From assembly GCA_902363255.1 (NCBI GenBank), contig CABIZO010000004.1, positions 124,001 to 188,000 of the forward strand: 64,000 nt of DNA, written 5' to 3'. Both the position numbers and the translations under genes were made by a program. Positions 16,630 to 25,043 of the stretch are shown here, in pieces. Numbering within the stretch: position 1 is the stretch's first letter; each line of letters starts with the position of its first letter. Under the pieces are notes generated by a model that was not told the origin of the DNA, made no database searches, and was given only the letters and a program-made list of their open reading frames with translations. Origin of the DNA: Peptostreptococcaceae bacterium. Lineage in GTDB: Bacteria; Bacillota; Clostridia; Peptostreptococcales; Peptostreptococcaceae.

Positions 16630-17166
16630 TTGAGTGAGGTAAAAGAAGTAAAGAAAGAGTTGAATATGGAAGATTTGTTTCAAATTATGATGAATATGAA
16701 AAGTGATTTAAAAATAATTAATAAAAATAGTAAAAAAAGCATAATGTCTATTGAGTCATTAAAAGAAGATTTAAATAAAAATAGTAAAGAAAACTTTAAG
16801 CTAAAAAAAGAACTTGAAGAAAGAAAAAATAATGAAATAAAAATTTATAAGAAAATTATATTAATTTTAGACCAAATAGATAATCTTCAAAAGTTTATGC
16901 TTGATTTAGATAATATGGATCTTTCACAAAATTTAGAAATAATGAGGAAGATAATAAGAAAAGAAATGAGTGAAATTAATTTAGTTGAGATTAAGTCAAT
17001 GGGTGAGTTGTTTAATCCAGAGTTACATAAATGTATTGCAGTTGAAGAAGATAAATTTAGGGAAAGTAAGGAAATAATTGGTGTAGTTGAAAGAGGATAT
17101 ATGCTTAAAGGAAAGGTTATAAGACCTGCATCAGTAATTATTGCCAAAAATTCACTACGTTCATAG
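16630..17166 (+). CDS. GrpE-like nucleotide exchange factor
   Basis: About 178 residues: a long coiled-coil N-terminal half followed by the GrpE C-terminal beta domain (NPELHKCIAVEEDKF, then VERGYMLKGKVIRPASVIIA). It should release ADP from the Hsp70 encoded 125 bp downstream. The start is TTG 16630, 6 nt after AAGGGGGTG. The last five codons and the stop lie inside a 22-bp repeat that occurs again at 17213, so the natural C-terminus may have been altered. Probably a paralog, since canonical grpE normally sits in hrcA-grpE-dnaK-dnaJ. Confidence 0.82.
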   Translation: MSEVKEVKKELNMEDLFQIMMNMKSDLKIINKNSKKSIMSIESLKEDLNKNSKENFKLKKELEERKNNEIKIYKKIILILDQIDNLQKFMLDLDNMDLSQNLEIMRKIIRKEMSEINLVEIKSMGELFNPELHKCIAVEEDKFRESKEIIGVVERGYMLKGKVIRPASVIIAKNSLRS

Positions 17167-17234
17167 CGTCAACGAGATGTCTTTGCTATCGCTGTAGACA
17201 ACTACGTTACTTAAAATTCACTACGTTCATAGCG
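17147..17234. repeat. 22-bp direct repeat flanking the grpE-like stop codon
   Basis: AAAATTCACTACGTTCATAG followed by CG occurs perfectly at 17147-17168 and 17213-17234. The 44 bp between them contain related pieces (ACTACGTTACTT, CTATCGCTGTAGACAACTACG). Base composition and the CG-containing motifs differ from the surroundings. It looks like a small dispersed repeat element inserted at the end of the grpE-like gene. Confidence 0.7.
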
Positions 17235-17290
17235 ACAAACTTATAGAGCCTATGACATTGATATAAAATTATAATAAGGGAGGAAATATA

Positions 17291-19048
17291 ATGGGAAAAA
17301 TAATTGGAATTGATTTGGGGACAACTACTTCAGAAATTGCTTATATAGAAAATAATGAACCGAAAATTATTCCAGACTGTTTTGGAAATAGGATTGTTCC
17401 ATCAGTTGTTGGAAAAAAAGAAGATAATACTGTTATTGTAGGGCAGGTGGCCTATAACCAGTTAATACCTTCGCCTGAGAGAACAGTATCAGAAGTGAAA
17501 AGACTTATGGGGTCTGACACAGAAATAATTATGGGGGATAAAAAATATATGCCTCATGAAATATCAAGTTTAATTTTAAAAGAGTTAAAAAAATATGCAG
17601 AAGACTATTTAGGAGAAGAAGTTGAAGAAGCTGTAATTACTGTGCCTGCTAATTTTAACAATTCTCAAAGAAAGGTAACTAAGTTGGCCGGAGAAATGGC
17701 AGGATTAAAAGTAGAAAGAATAATTAATGAGCCAACAGCAGCGGCCATGGCATATGGTATTAATAATTCAGACAAAGAAGAAAAAATTCTTGTTTATGAT
17801 CTTGGTGGAGGAACTTTTGATGTATCTGTCTTAGAAATGTTTGATGGTATATTAGATGTGAAATCAAGTAGAGGAAATGATAGACTTGGTGGAAAGGATT
17901 TTGATAGTAGAATAGAAAAATACATAGAAAAGGAATTTGAAAGAATTTATAAACAAAATTTATATAAAGATATTGATGTTCAAAATAAATTAAGTATAAA
18001 GTTAAGAGTGAAAGAAGCAGCTATAAATGCTAAAAAAGAATTATCAAATCAATTAACTACAACTATAAACATTCCTTTTATTACTGTTATTGACAATAAG
18101 CCTGTATCCATAAGTATTGAGTTAAAAAGGGAAAAGTTTAATGAACTTACAAAAGACTTGGTGGGAAGAACAACAGAAAAAATAGACGAAGCTTTAAAAG
18201 CTGCAAACTTAAAAGCTAAAGATATTGATACTGTACTTTTAGTAGGAGGATCTAGTAGGATACCAGCTGTAAAAGAGTTGGTGGAAAGTAAGTTTAAAGG
18301 TAAAATTATTTCTGGTATAAATCCAGATGAAGCTGTTGCTATGGGAGCAGCTATCCAAGCAGGAATTAAAAGTAATCAAATCACTTCTGAAGAGAATCTA
18401 ATAATCACAGATAAATGTAGTTATAATTTAGGGACTAGTATAATCAAAATTGGAGATGGAAAAATAATAAATGGTGCTTTTGACTGTATAATTCCAATTG
18501 ATAGTAGCATTCCTTGCTCTAAAAAGAAAATATATTATACAGCGGTGGACAATCAAGAAGAAGTTAGAGTAGAAGTTTATGAAGGAAATGAAGAATTAGC
18601 AGAAGATAATACTAAAATTGGAGATTTTTTATTGAAAGGTGTTCCACAGGCTAAAGCAGGGGAAGAGAGTATAGAAGTTCAATTTGATTATGACTTAAAT
18701 GGAATATTGGAAGTAAAAGCTACTATAGTCAGTACAGGCAAATCAATTAACAAAATCATAGATAATTTTAGATTGATAAAATTACCACAAGATGCTCTTG
18801 TAAATGAAAATTTTTATGAAAGATTTAAAATAGATGAATGGGAAAATTATGACTTGGCAGGGGAGGTAAAAAGCACAATTGAACTTGCAGAAAGGAAAAT
18901 TAATAATCAAACAATAAGAGAAGGTGATAAACGATATGAAAAAATAGAAAAACTTTTGGAAGAATTAAAATTGGCAGTTATATATGACAATGAAGAACTA
19001 GTGGAAAAGTACGATGAAGAGTTAACAGACCTACTGTTTGAAGAATAG
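17291..19048 (+). CDS. Hsp70-family chaperone (DnaK paralog)
   Basis: 585 residues. The ATPase domain has GIDLGTTTSEIAYI (phosphate 1), VPANFNNSQRKVT, INEPTAAAMAYG (connect 1), VYDLGGGTFDVSVL (phosphate 2) and LVGGSSRIPAV (adenosine), all intact. A beta substrate-binding domain (about 385-500) and a short helical lid follow. It is shorter than typical DnaK (about 610-640) and lacks the usual disordered tail. Its lid is unlike canonical DnaK. It is preceded by a GrpE-like gene and a divergent J-protein, giving a complete chaperone set distinct from the heat-shock operon. Confidence 0.9.
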   Translation: MGKIIGIDLGTTTSEIAYIENNEPKIIPDCFGNRIVPSVVGKKEDNTVIVGQVAYNQLIPSPERTVSEVKRLMGSDTEIIMGDKKYMPHEISSLILKELKKYAEDYLGEEVEEAVITVPANFNNSQRKVTKLAGEMAGLKVERIINEPTAAAMAYGINNSDKEEKILVYDLGGGTFDVSVLEMFDGILDVKSSRGNDRLGGKDFDSRIEKYIEKEFERIYKQNLYKDIDVQNKLSIKLRVKEAAINAKKELSNQLTTTINIPFITVIDNKPVSISIELKREKFNELTKDLVGRTTEKIDEALKAANLKAKDIDTVLLVGGSSRIPAVKELVESKFKGKIISGINPDEAVAMGAAIQAGIKSNQITSEENLIITDKCSYNLGTSIIKIGDGKIINGAFDCIIPIDSSIPCSKKKIYYTAVDNQEEVRVEVYEGNEELAEDNTKIGDFLLKGVPQAKAGEESIEVQFDYDLNGILEVKATIVSTGKSINKIIDNFRLIKLPQDALVNENFYERFKIDEWENYDLAGEVKSTIELAERKINNQTIREGDKRYEKIEKLLEELKLAVIYDNEELVEKYDEELTDLLFEE

Positions 19049-19320
19049 TAAATTGAAGGTCTATAATTAACAAGAGTAAGATTATAAAAGTATAAAGAAT
19101 TTAAAAATAGGTATGGACCTTTATAACTAAGCAGATGTAAATACTTCAGATTTAAAGTTTAGGATAAAAAGCTATTCTTTGGTAAACCATAGGGTTGGGA
19201 AATCAAAATTTAGAAAAGTAAATGTATTGGATATGAGTAAACATATTTGAAAATTTTTATCGATAAATTGAAATTTAAATTATAGTTAGAAATTCACAAA
19301 TATTATATAATGCAAACTGT

Positions 19321-19372
19321 AAAACAGCAACAACTTTAGGTACTTGCTATCTAAAATAGTTGCTGTTTTTTA
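19321..19372 (+). terminator. Intrinsic terminator downstream of the Hsp70 paralog
   Basis: AAAACAGCAAC / GTTGCTGTTTT with a 27-nt interior and a T run. It is 270 bp beyond the Hsp70 stop, so the 3' untranslated region would be long. Confidence 0.65.
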
Positions 19373-19716
19373 CGTTAAATTTAACGTGAATTAACTTATT
19401 AAAGTATATTTGTTGTTTTGTTAATTATTTTAAAAATAATATTAGTGTTAAGGTAGTAATTCTGATATCGTCACCAATAGAATTAATTAAATTGAATATG
19501 TATATTTTATTCTTAGTAATAGTTATTGTTACTTTTATTGTAATTATTATTAACTTAGGTGATGACATAATAATAAACAAACTTTTTCTAAAATAAGTAG
19601 GAGAAGTCAGTACTTTCTATTGCTTCTTGTAATAATATTTACTTTGATTTGCATATGTTTCACTATATAGTCTTATTAATTATGGCTAAATAAGATTAGA
19701 AAAATGAATCAATATG

Positions 19717-19756
19717 GAAATATTATTTGTTTCCAGTCTTTGACAAATAATATTTC
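19717..19756. repeat. 14-bp perfect inverted repeat before the CDF gene
   Basis: GAAATATTATTTGT / ACAAATAATATTTC with a 12-nt loop, 62 bp upstream of the CDF transporter start. A candidate metal-regulator operator or leader hairpin; there is no T run to support a terminator. Confidence 0.45.
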
Positions 19757-19818
19757 TATATATTATCATATTATAAGCACAATAATATAATTAAGAAGTA
19801 TTATTAAAGGAGAAAAAA

Positions 19819-20994
19819 ATGATTTCTAAATATTTAACAGAAAAATTTATAAAAAATTATCAAAATATAGAAGATGAAAAAACTAGAAATTCTTATGTAT
19901 ATTTGGGAAGTATAGTGGGGATTATATGCAACTTAGTTTTGTCAGTAGTAAAAATAGCGGTAGGAGTTGTTAGTGGTAGTGTTTCTGTTTTAGCCGATGG
20001 TTTTAATAATTTGTCTGATATGGCATCTTCTGTTATAACTATGATAGGTATTAAACTTGCTAACAGGCCCGCAGATAAGGAACATCCTTTTGGTCATGGA
20101 AGGATGGAGTATCTATCAGCTTTAGTAGTTGCATTTATGGTTATGCTTGTTGGTGTACAGTTTATAAAATCATCTATAGATAGAATTATGAATCCTGTAC
20201 CAATTACTTTTGAAATGATACCATTTATTTTACTACTTTTATCCTTGATGGTAAAATTATGGCTTAGCAGATTTAATAGGTATGTGGGTAACAAAATAAA
20301 TTCTTCAGCTTTAAAGGCAGCATCTGTTGATGCCCTAGGCGATGTATTTACTTCTAGTTGTGTTTTAATTTCATTTGTTGCTGCAAAATTCACCACATTG
20401 CCAATAGATGGTTATGTAGGTTTAGTTGTTTCAGCAGCTATACTTTATGCAGGTTACTCTTTAGTAAAAGATACAATAAGCCCACTTATTGGAGAAGCAC
20501 CAGATGAAGAGCTGGTAAAAGCTATTAAACAAGGAGTACTTTCTTATGATAATATAATTGGTGTTCATGATTTAATAATTCATAATTATGGTGTAGGTAA
20601 ATGTATGGCATCTATTCATGCTGAAATACCATCAAACATAGATTTAATAACAATACATGAAATTATAGATACTGCTGAGCGAGAAATATCACAGAAACTA
20701 AATATATATTTAGTAATACACATGGATCCTATGTGTATTCATGATGACAAAATAAAGGCCCTTAAAGGTGATGTACAGAATATACTTTTAAAATATAATT
20801 GCATAAAATCTATGCATGATTTTAGAATTACTGAAGGGGAAGATAAGATAAATCTTATATTTGATATAGAAGTGGAAGCTCACGATATTAATACAAAAGA
20901 AAAAGAAGAAGAACTTAGAGTTCAATTGACTGAGGAAATTAAAAAATTAAATCCTTTATATCATTGTGTAATAACTATAGATAAATATTTTTAA
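19819..20994 (+). CDS. Cation diffusion facilitator (CDF) metal efflux transporter
   Basis: 391 residues: six membrane helices and a cytoplasmic C-terminal domain. Metal-site helices are ADGFNNLSDMASS (helix II) and VDALGDVFTSS (helix V). The site pattern Asn/Asp plus Asp-Asp, rather than His-Asp-Asp-Asp, resembles Mn/Fe-type CDFs more than zinc types, though I cannot be sure. The C-terminus carries a ferredoxin-like fold (IGVHDLIIHNYGVGK, IHAEIPSNIDLITIHEII) and an extra region of about 90 residues. It exports divalent metals against protons. AAAGGAG site. Confidence 0.88.
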   Translation: MISKYLTEKFIKNYQNIEDEKTRNSYVYLGSIVGIICNLVLSVVKIAVGVVSGSVSVLADGFNNLSDMASSVITMIGIKLANRPADKEHPFGHGRMEYLSALVVAFMVMLVGVQFIKSSIDRIMNPVPITFEMIPFILLLLSLMVKLWLSRFNRYVGNKINSSALKAASVDALGDVFTSSCVLISFVAAKFTTLPIDGYVGLVVSAAILYAGYSLVKDTISPLIGEAPDEELVKAIKQGVLSYDNIIGVHDLIIHNYGVGKCMASIHAEIPSNIDLITIHEIIDTAEREISQKLNIYLVIHMDPMCIHDDKIKALKGDVQNILLKYNCIKSMHDFRITEGEDKINLIFDIEVEAHDINTKEKEEELRVQLTEEIKKLNPLYHCVITIDKYF

Positions 20995-21064
20995 GGAATA
21001 TATAACTATTCAATAAATAAAATAGATGTTTTGATTTGAAAAATTAAATTGATAAATATAAAAA

Positions 21065-21091
21065 AGGGAAAGCTAAATTTTAGTTTTCCCT
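21065..21091 (+). terminator. Bidirectional terminator
   Basis: AGGGAAAGCTAAA / TTTAGTTTTCCCT, 13-bp stem with one wobble pair and a T run on the plus strand; lies between convergent genes. Confidence 0.8.
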
Positions 21092-21104
21092 CTTTCTTTA
21101 TAAA

Positions 21105-21425
21105 CTATCTTTTTAAATCTATAACATTTTGAACTAAAGCTTTACATCTTCCACAAGCTGATCCTGTTTTAGTTGCTTCTGCAACTTTTTCAACTGTATC
21201 ACATCCGTTGTTTACTGCATTTACAACGTCTTCTAATGATACTTTATGACATCCACATACTGAAGCTAATATTTCTTCTATAGCTCCTGCACATCTACCA
21301 CATCCAGTAGAAGCACCTGTCATTTCTTTGATTTCTTCTAAAGTTCTTGCGCCTTTTATCATTGCCATTCTTATGTCTACATAAGTAACGTTTTTGCAAT
21401 GACATATTACCTTATTTCCTGCCAT
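21105..21425 (-). CDS. Tandem BFD-like [2Fe-2S]-binding protein
   Basis: 106 residues made of two bacterioferritin-associated-ferredoxin-like domains. The first has VICHCKNVTY and TGCGRC, the full C-X-C...C-X2-C ligand set. The second has VCGCHKV and SACGRC. Each fold begins with the two cysteines, then a short helical region (IRMAMIKGARTLEEI, VVNAVNNGCDTVEKV). BFD domains pass electrons, for example to release iron from ferritin or as modules of larger oxidoreductases. This stand-alone double form may be an electron carrier or Fe-S scaffold. ACGGAGGA site. Confidence 0.82.
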   Translation of the reverse strand: MAGNKVICHCKNVTYVDIRMAMIKGARTLEEIKEMTGASTGCGRCAGAIEEILASVCGCHKVSLEDVVNAVNNGCDTVEKVAEATKTGSACGRCKALVQNVIDLKR

Positions 21426-21541
21426 AATTATTCCTCCGTCATATTGTTAATGTGAAATTACAATATATAATTATATATATTGAATAATACATATTACATT
21501 ATATACCAAGTTATAGACAAATTAAAACAGTTTTTATAATT

Positions 21542-21844
21542 TTATTTTAAATCATTTACAACTTCGTTTATGATATTTATGGCATCTTGCATTATAAAAA
21601 TAGGTAGAACCTGATAATAATGGCGATCTTTAAATCTATCCATATTTTCGATTTGTTGTAATTCCTTTTGTGTCACTATTAGTATAGCATCTGCTTTATC
21701 TAGTGTTTCGTCAGATAATTTACCTAGAATTCCATCTTCTTGTTGTATTTCACAACTTATGTTGTAACCAAGTTTTTCACATGAATGTTCAAGTGATTTA
21801 GCTACAACCTCTTTATCACATACGGCTACTAAGTTTATACTCAT
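21542..21844 (-). CDS. Orphan PTS fructose-type IIB-like protein
   Basis: 100 residues with the order and length of a fructose-family PTS IIB domain: LVAVCDKEVVAKSLEHSCEK, then IQQEDGILGKL and ADAILIVTQKE, then DRFKDR. The phosphorylated Cys position is kept (Cys9), but the usual C-P-T-G-I-A-H-T-x-M loop is changed to C-D-K-E-V-V-A-K-S-L. No IIA, IIC or HPr gene is near. It may be a regulatory or relic IIB, or a phosphotransfer protein with a different partner. Ribosome site AAAGGGG. Confidence 0.6.
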   Translation of the reverse strand: MSINLVAVCDKEVVAKSLEHSCEKLGYNISCEIQQEDGILGKLSDETLDKADAILIVTQKELQQIENMDRFKDRHYYQVLPIFIMQDAINIINEVVNDLK

Positions 21845-21985
21845 AATCCATTACCCCTTTCAAAAAATTATCTACCATAATAGTAGGTTTGTTTTCTAAC
21901 AAATACAAGTTAATTTTCTATTAAAACATGCTATATGAGAAAAATGAGGGTAATAAACTGAATATTCTGAATATGGAAGAATTTA

Positions 21986-22013
21986 TTTACAATAATTCAT
22001 TTTCTGCTATAAT
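21986..22013 (+). promoter_or_regulatory. Candidate promoter for the dicarboxylate symporter
   Basis: TTTACA (21986-21991), 16 bp, TATAAT (22008-22013). This would give a leader of about 160 nt before the symporter start at 22184, containing a GAAGT/ACTTC hairpin (22074-22093) but no riboswitch I recognise. Confidence 0.5.
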
Positions 22014-22183
22014 TACATTAAAATCGTAAATGAAAGTACATGAAATGCCAGTGTATACGTCAAAAAAACAAAGAAGTGAATAAAAAACTTCATAATTAAT
22101 GAATTGTAATGATTAAAAATTGCAATTAATTAAATGATCTATAATTAAGAATATGAGAATTCTAATGAATGATGGGGGTAAAT

Positions 22184-23476
22184 ATGGAAAAAACAAAGAA
22201 AAAGACTAATTTAACAACGAAAATTTTTATAGCACTTATTATAGGTGCAATATGCGGTATAATTTTACATTATTTTGTACCAGCTAGTAATTTTAGAGAC
22301 GATGTTATTATAGAAGGAGCATTTTATATAGTAGGTAACGGCTTTTTAAGATTAATGCAAATGCTTGTTGTACCTTTAGTATTTTGTTCTTTAGTATGTG
22401 GAGCATCGGCTATTGGGGATACAAAAACTTTAGGAAAAGTGGGAATTAAAACAATAGTATTTTATTTAATAACTACAGCTCTTGCAATAACAGTTGCACT
22501 GTCTGTGGCAAAGGTTGTTAATCCAGGTATAGGTCTTGATATTTCAGCTATAGAACAAGCAGAAACTACAATTGCAGAAAGCACAAGTCTTACAGAAACT
22601 TTATTAAACATAATACCTAAAAACCCTATACAAGGTTTAGCTGAAGGAAATATGCTTCAAATAATTTTATTTGCCATAATAGTTGGTATAATACTTGCAA
22701 AACTTGGTAGTAAAGTAGATGTGGTATCTAAGTTCTTTGCACAATTTAATGATGTAATGATGGAAATGACAATAATGGTTATGAAAGTTGCTCCAGTTGG
22801 AGTGTTCTGTTTAATAGCTAGAACATTTGCTAACATAGGATTTGATGCTTTTATACCAATGTTAAAATACATGTTCTGTGTATTCTTTGCTCTTGCTTTA
22901 CAATGCTTTGGAGTGTATATGTTACTATTAAAAGGATTTACAGGATTAAATCCATTTAAGTTTATAAAGAAATTTGCACCAGTTATGGGATTTGCATTTT
23001 CAACAGCAACATCAAATGCTACAATACCAATGTCAATAGATACTTTAGATAAGAAAATGGGAGTAAATAAGAAAATATCTTCGTTTACTGTTCCTCTAGG
23101 AGCTACTATCAACATGGATGGTACTGCAATAATGCAAGGTGTGGCAGTTATATTTGTTGCTCAAGCATTTGGTATAAATTTAGATTTTGTTGATTATCTT
23201 ACAGTTATAGCAACAGCAACATTAGCATCTATAGGTACAGCAGGTGTTCCAGGAGTTGGACTAATAACACTTTCTATGGTATTTAACTCTGTAGGTCTTC
23301 CAGTGGAAGGTATAGCCCTAATCATGGGTATAGATAGAATACTTGATATGACAAGAACTGCTGTTAATATAACAGGTGATGCTGTTTGTACTACAATAGT
23401 TGCTGCTCAAAATGGAGATCTGGATAGAGAAGTATTTGAAAGTAATGAAGAAGATGAGCAAGTAGCACTTGCTTAA
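22184..23476 (+). CDS. Dicarboxylate/amino acid:cation symporter (DAACS/SDF family)
   Basis: About 430 residues with the glutamate-transporter fold. Hairpin 1 has FSTATSNATIPMSID in place of the usual serine-rich loop, helix 7 has GATINMDGTAIMQG, and helix 8 has GIDRILDMTRTAVNITGDAV, with the Asp and Arg that bind substrate carboxylates. It takes up C4-dicarboxylates or acidic/neutral amino acids with Na+ or H+. ATG 22184 was chosen because it follows GGGGG by 5-6 nt; the upstream ATGs overlap that site. Monocistronic. Confidence 0.9.
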   Translation: MEKTKKKTNLTTKIFIALIIGAICGIILHYFVPASNFRDDVIIEGAFYIVGNGFLRLMQMLVVPLVFCSLVCGASAIGDTKTLGKVGIKTIVFYLITTALAITVALSVAKVVNPGIGLDISAIEQAETTIAESTSLTETLLNIIPKNPIQGLAEGNMLQIILFAIIVGIILAKLGSKVDVVSKFFAQFNDVMMEMTIMVMKVAPVGVFCLIARTFANIGFDAFIPMLKYMFCVFFALALQCFGVYMLLLKGFTGLNPFKFIKKFAPVMGFAFSTATSNATIPMSIDTLDKKMGVNKKISSFTVPLGATINMDGTAIMQGVAVIFVAQAFGINLDFVDYLTVIATATLASIGTAGVPGVGLITLSMVFNSVGLPVEGIALIMGIDRILDMTRTAVNITGDAVCTTIVAAQNGDLDREVFESNEEDEQVALA

Positions 23477-23524
23477 TAATAAATTAGAATTAACTAAATA
23501 ATAAACGTTAAATTCTGACGCTTA

Positions 23525-23554
23525 AAAGGGTGTATCAAAAATGATACACCCTTT
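23525..23554 (+). terminator. Terminator, GTGTATCA hairpin copy 2
   Basis: AAAGGGTGTATCA / TGATACACCCTTT with an AAAA loop, 48 bp after the symporter stop. Same core as 12001, 42724 and 60501. Confidence 0.85.
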
Positions 23555-23794
23555 ATCTATATAAAAACTACAATTCATTTATTTTAGAAAGTAGCCCTAA
23601 ACAGATTAAGTTCTTGACTCTTACTATCTTAAGGCCTATTGATAGTATCTAAGGTTGAATTTTATATGAAACAAATATTCACCATTAATAAATAAATTGT
23701 AGTTTAGTAAATATTATGTGACTTTTTTACTTTATAATACTATAAATAAAAATTATTTTCATAAATTAAATTGGATGATAAAAGAAGAAATTGC

Positions 23795-23826
23795 TTGACC
23801 TTACCCTACATGGAAGGAGATACAAT
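23795..23826 (+). promoter_or_regulatory. MerR-type elongated promoter of the decayed regulator
   Basis: TTGACC (23795-23800) and TACAAT (23821-23826) are separated by 20 bp instead of 17. The spacer holds an imperfect dyad running from CCTT to AAGG. This is the typical MerR-activated promoter layout, kept upstream of the merR pseudogene. Confidence 0.65.
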
Positions 23827-23848
23827 GTTTTTAGAGGAGATGAGGTTG

Positions 23849-24152
23849 ATGTATAAAATAGGTGAATTTTCAAAAATAACATCAATAACAGTGAAGGCGC
23901 TGAGATAAAGGATATTTTTGCAAATTGTACGGATAAGTCACATTTACAATATTATTTAAGTGAGAAAAAAGCATAATTGCAAAACAAATTAAGAGAGAAA
24001 AAGAGCTTATTAAAAAGATCGACCTTTATATTACTCCTAATAAAATGTCTAAGGAGTCAAGTACTATGAATTATGAATTTGAAATTAAAGAGGTTCCTGC
24101 AATAATTGAAGGAAACATCAATTTTGAATTTCTTAGATTGTGTAATAAGTAA
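23849..24152 (+). pseudogene. MerR-family regulator with effector-binding domain, degraded
   Basis: An ATG with a GGAGATGAGG site opens MYKIGEFSKITSITVKALR, the start of a MerR helix-turn-helix, but it stops at once (TAA). Later pieces in other frames read AKQIKREKELIKKIDLYITP, then MNYEFEIKEVPAIIEGNINF, the linker and the beginning of a GyrI/BmrR-like effector domain. Most of the DNA-binding and ligand domains are gone. A MerR-type promoter survives upstream. Multiple lesions make a functional protein impossible. Confidence 0.8.
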
Positions 24153-24252
24153 TGTAGTAGGTAGGGAAAAGAGATGTTAATTTGTTATGGTTATTGAGGT
24201 ATAATAAATATGGTTATAAGTTTAATATTATAAATAAGAAAAAGGAGGCAAA

Positions 24253-24892
24253 ATGGAAAATTTATAAAGATAAAGAAAATAAATATTTAATAGACTTTGC
24301 AATTGAATTGCAGTTTTTAGCTCAAGCAGGGTTAACATATTCTAAGGATGTATTTGATATAAAAAGATTTAAAAGGATTCGTGAAATTTCTGCGGAGATT
24401 ATGAGTATGAAGTGTGATTTACCACTTGATAAAGTAAAGGGTTTGTTTTGTAATGAAACAGGATTTCAAACTCCTAAATTAGATACAAGGGCAGCTATTT
24501 TTAATGATAATAAAATACTTCTAGTGAAGGAGAAAAATTGTGGGACATGGTCACTTTTTGGTGGTTGGGTGAATGTTAATGAATCAATCAAGTCCAATAC
24601 CATAAAAGAAGTTAAAGAAGAATCTGGGTTAGATGTGGTGGCAAATAGGATAATTGCAATTCAAGATAGAAATAAACATAACAAACCTAAACATGCCTAC
24701 GGAGTATGTAAAGTCTTTGTTTTGTGTAGTGAAGTAGGTGGAGAGTTTGAAGAAAATATTGAAACATAAGAAAGTGCTTATTTTGGATTAGATGAATTAC
24801 CAAATTTATATGAGGGAAAAAATACAAAAGAACAAATAGAAATGTGTTTCTTGGCTAACGATGATGAAAGTTGGAAAGTGATTTTTGATTAA
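24253..24892 (+). pseudogene. NUDIX hydrolase with frameshift and premature stop
   Basis: The body is a NUDIX hydrolase with the N-terminal helical domain (ELQFLAQAGLTYSKDVFDIK). The Nudix box is GGWVNVNESIKSNTIKEVKE followed by ESG: GX5E is altered (Asn for the first Glu region) but REVXEEXG-like at the end. The proper start ATG 24253, after AAAGGAGG, is out of frame by one base (about 24262-24265). A TAA at 24767-24769 interrupts the frame, which then continues unbroken (ESAYFGLDELPNLYEG) to TAA 24890-24892. A truncated 195-residue frame from 24182 remains open but lacks a good start. Probably inactive. Confidence 0.75.
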
Positions 24893-24981
24893 AATATGTA
24901 GTTTTATATTTCTATAGAATAAAATAAAAGAAAAGATAAATACTTTCAAATAAATATTCATATTGGCAGGCTGATGGAATA

Positions 24982-25006
24982 AGGAGTAGCACCAATTGCT
25001 ACTCCT
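24982..25006. terminator. Bidirectional hairpin after the NUDIX and ABC genes
   Basis: AGGAGTAGCA / TGCTACTCCT, 10-bp perfect stem, 5-nt loop, between convergent units. CATCTTTTA on the plus side gives a modest T tract. Confidence 0.7.
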
Positions 25007-25043
25007 CATCTTTTATCTAAATAAAATTCATTTCCAAAATATT

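Larger units (their letters stand above)
19049..19818. other. 770-bp gap with terminator, palindromes and gene remnants
   Basis: No gene of normal length. A stretch from 19113 reads MDLYN-stop, then VNTSDLKFRIKSYSLVNHRV in frame to a stop near 19250, perhaps a decayed gene I cannot identify. A terminator sits at 19321-19372, immediately followed by a 16-bp perfect palindrome ACGTTAAATTTAACGT (19372-19387). A hydrophobic 34-codon frame near 19492-19596 lacks a ribosome site. A 14-bp inverted repeat lies at 19717-19756. Confidence 0.5.

Noticed and set aside
19492..19596. Hydrophobic 34-codon frame in the gap before the CDF gene
   Set aside because: No ribosome site and no start codon with support; AT-rich DNA readily gives hydrophobic frames.
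22120..22145. TTGCAA and TATAAT close to the symporter start
   Set aside because: Only 14 bp apart, too short for a sigma-70/SigA promoter; the pair at 21986-22013 is better spaced.
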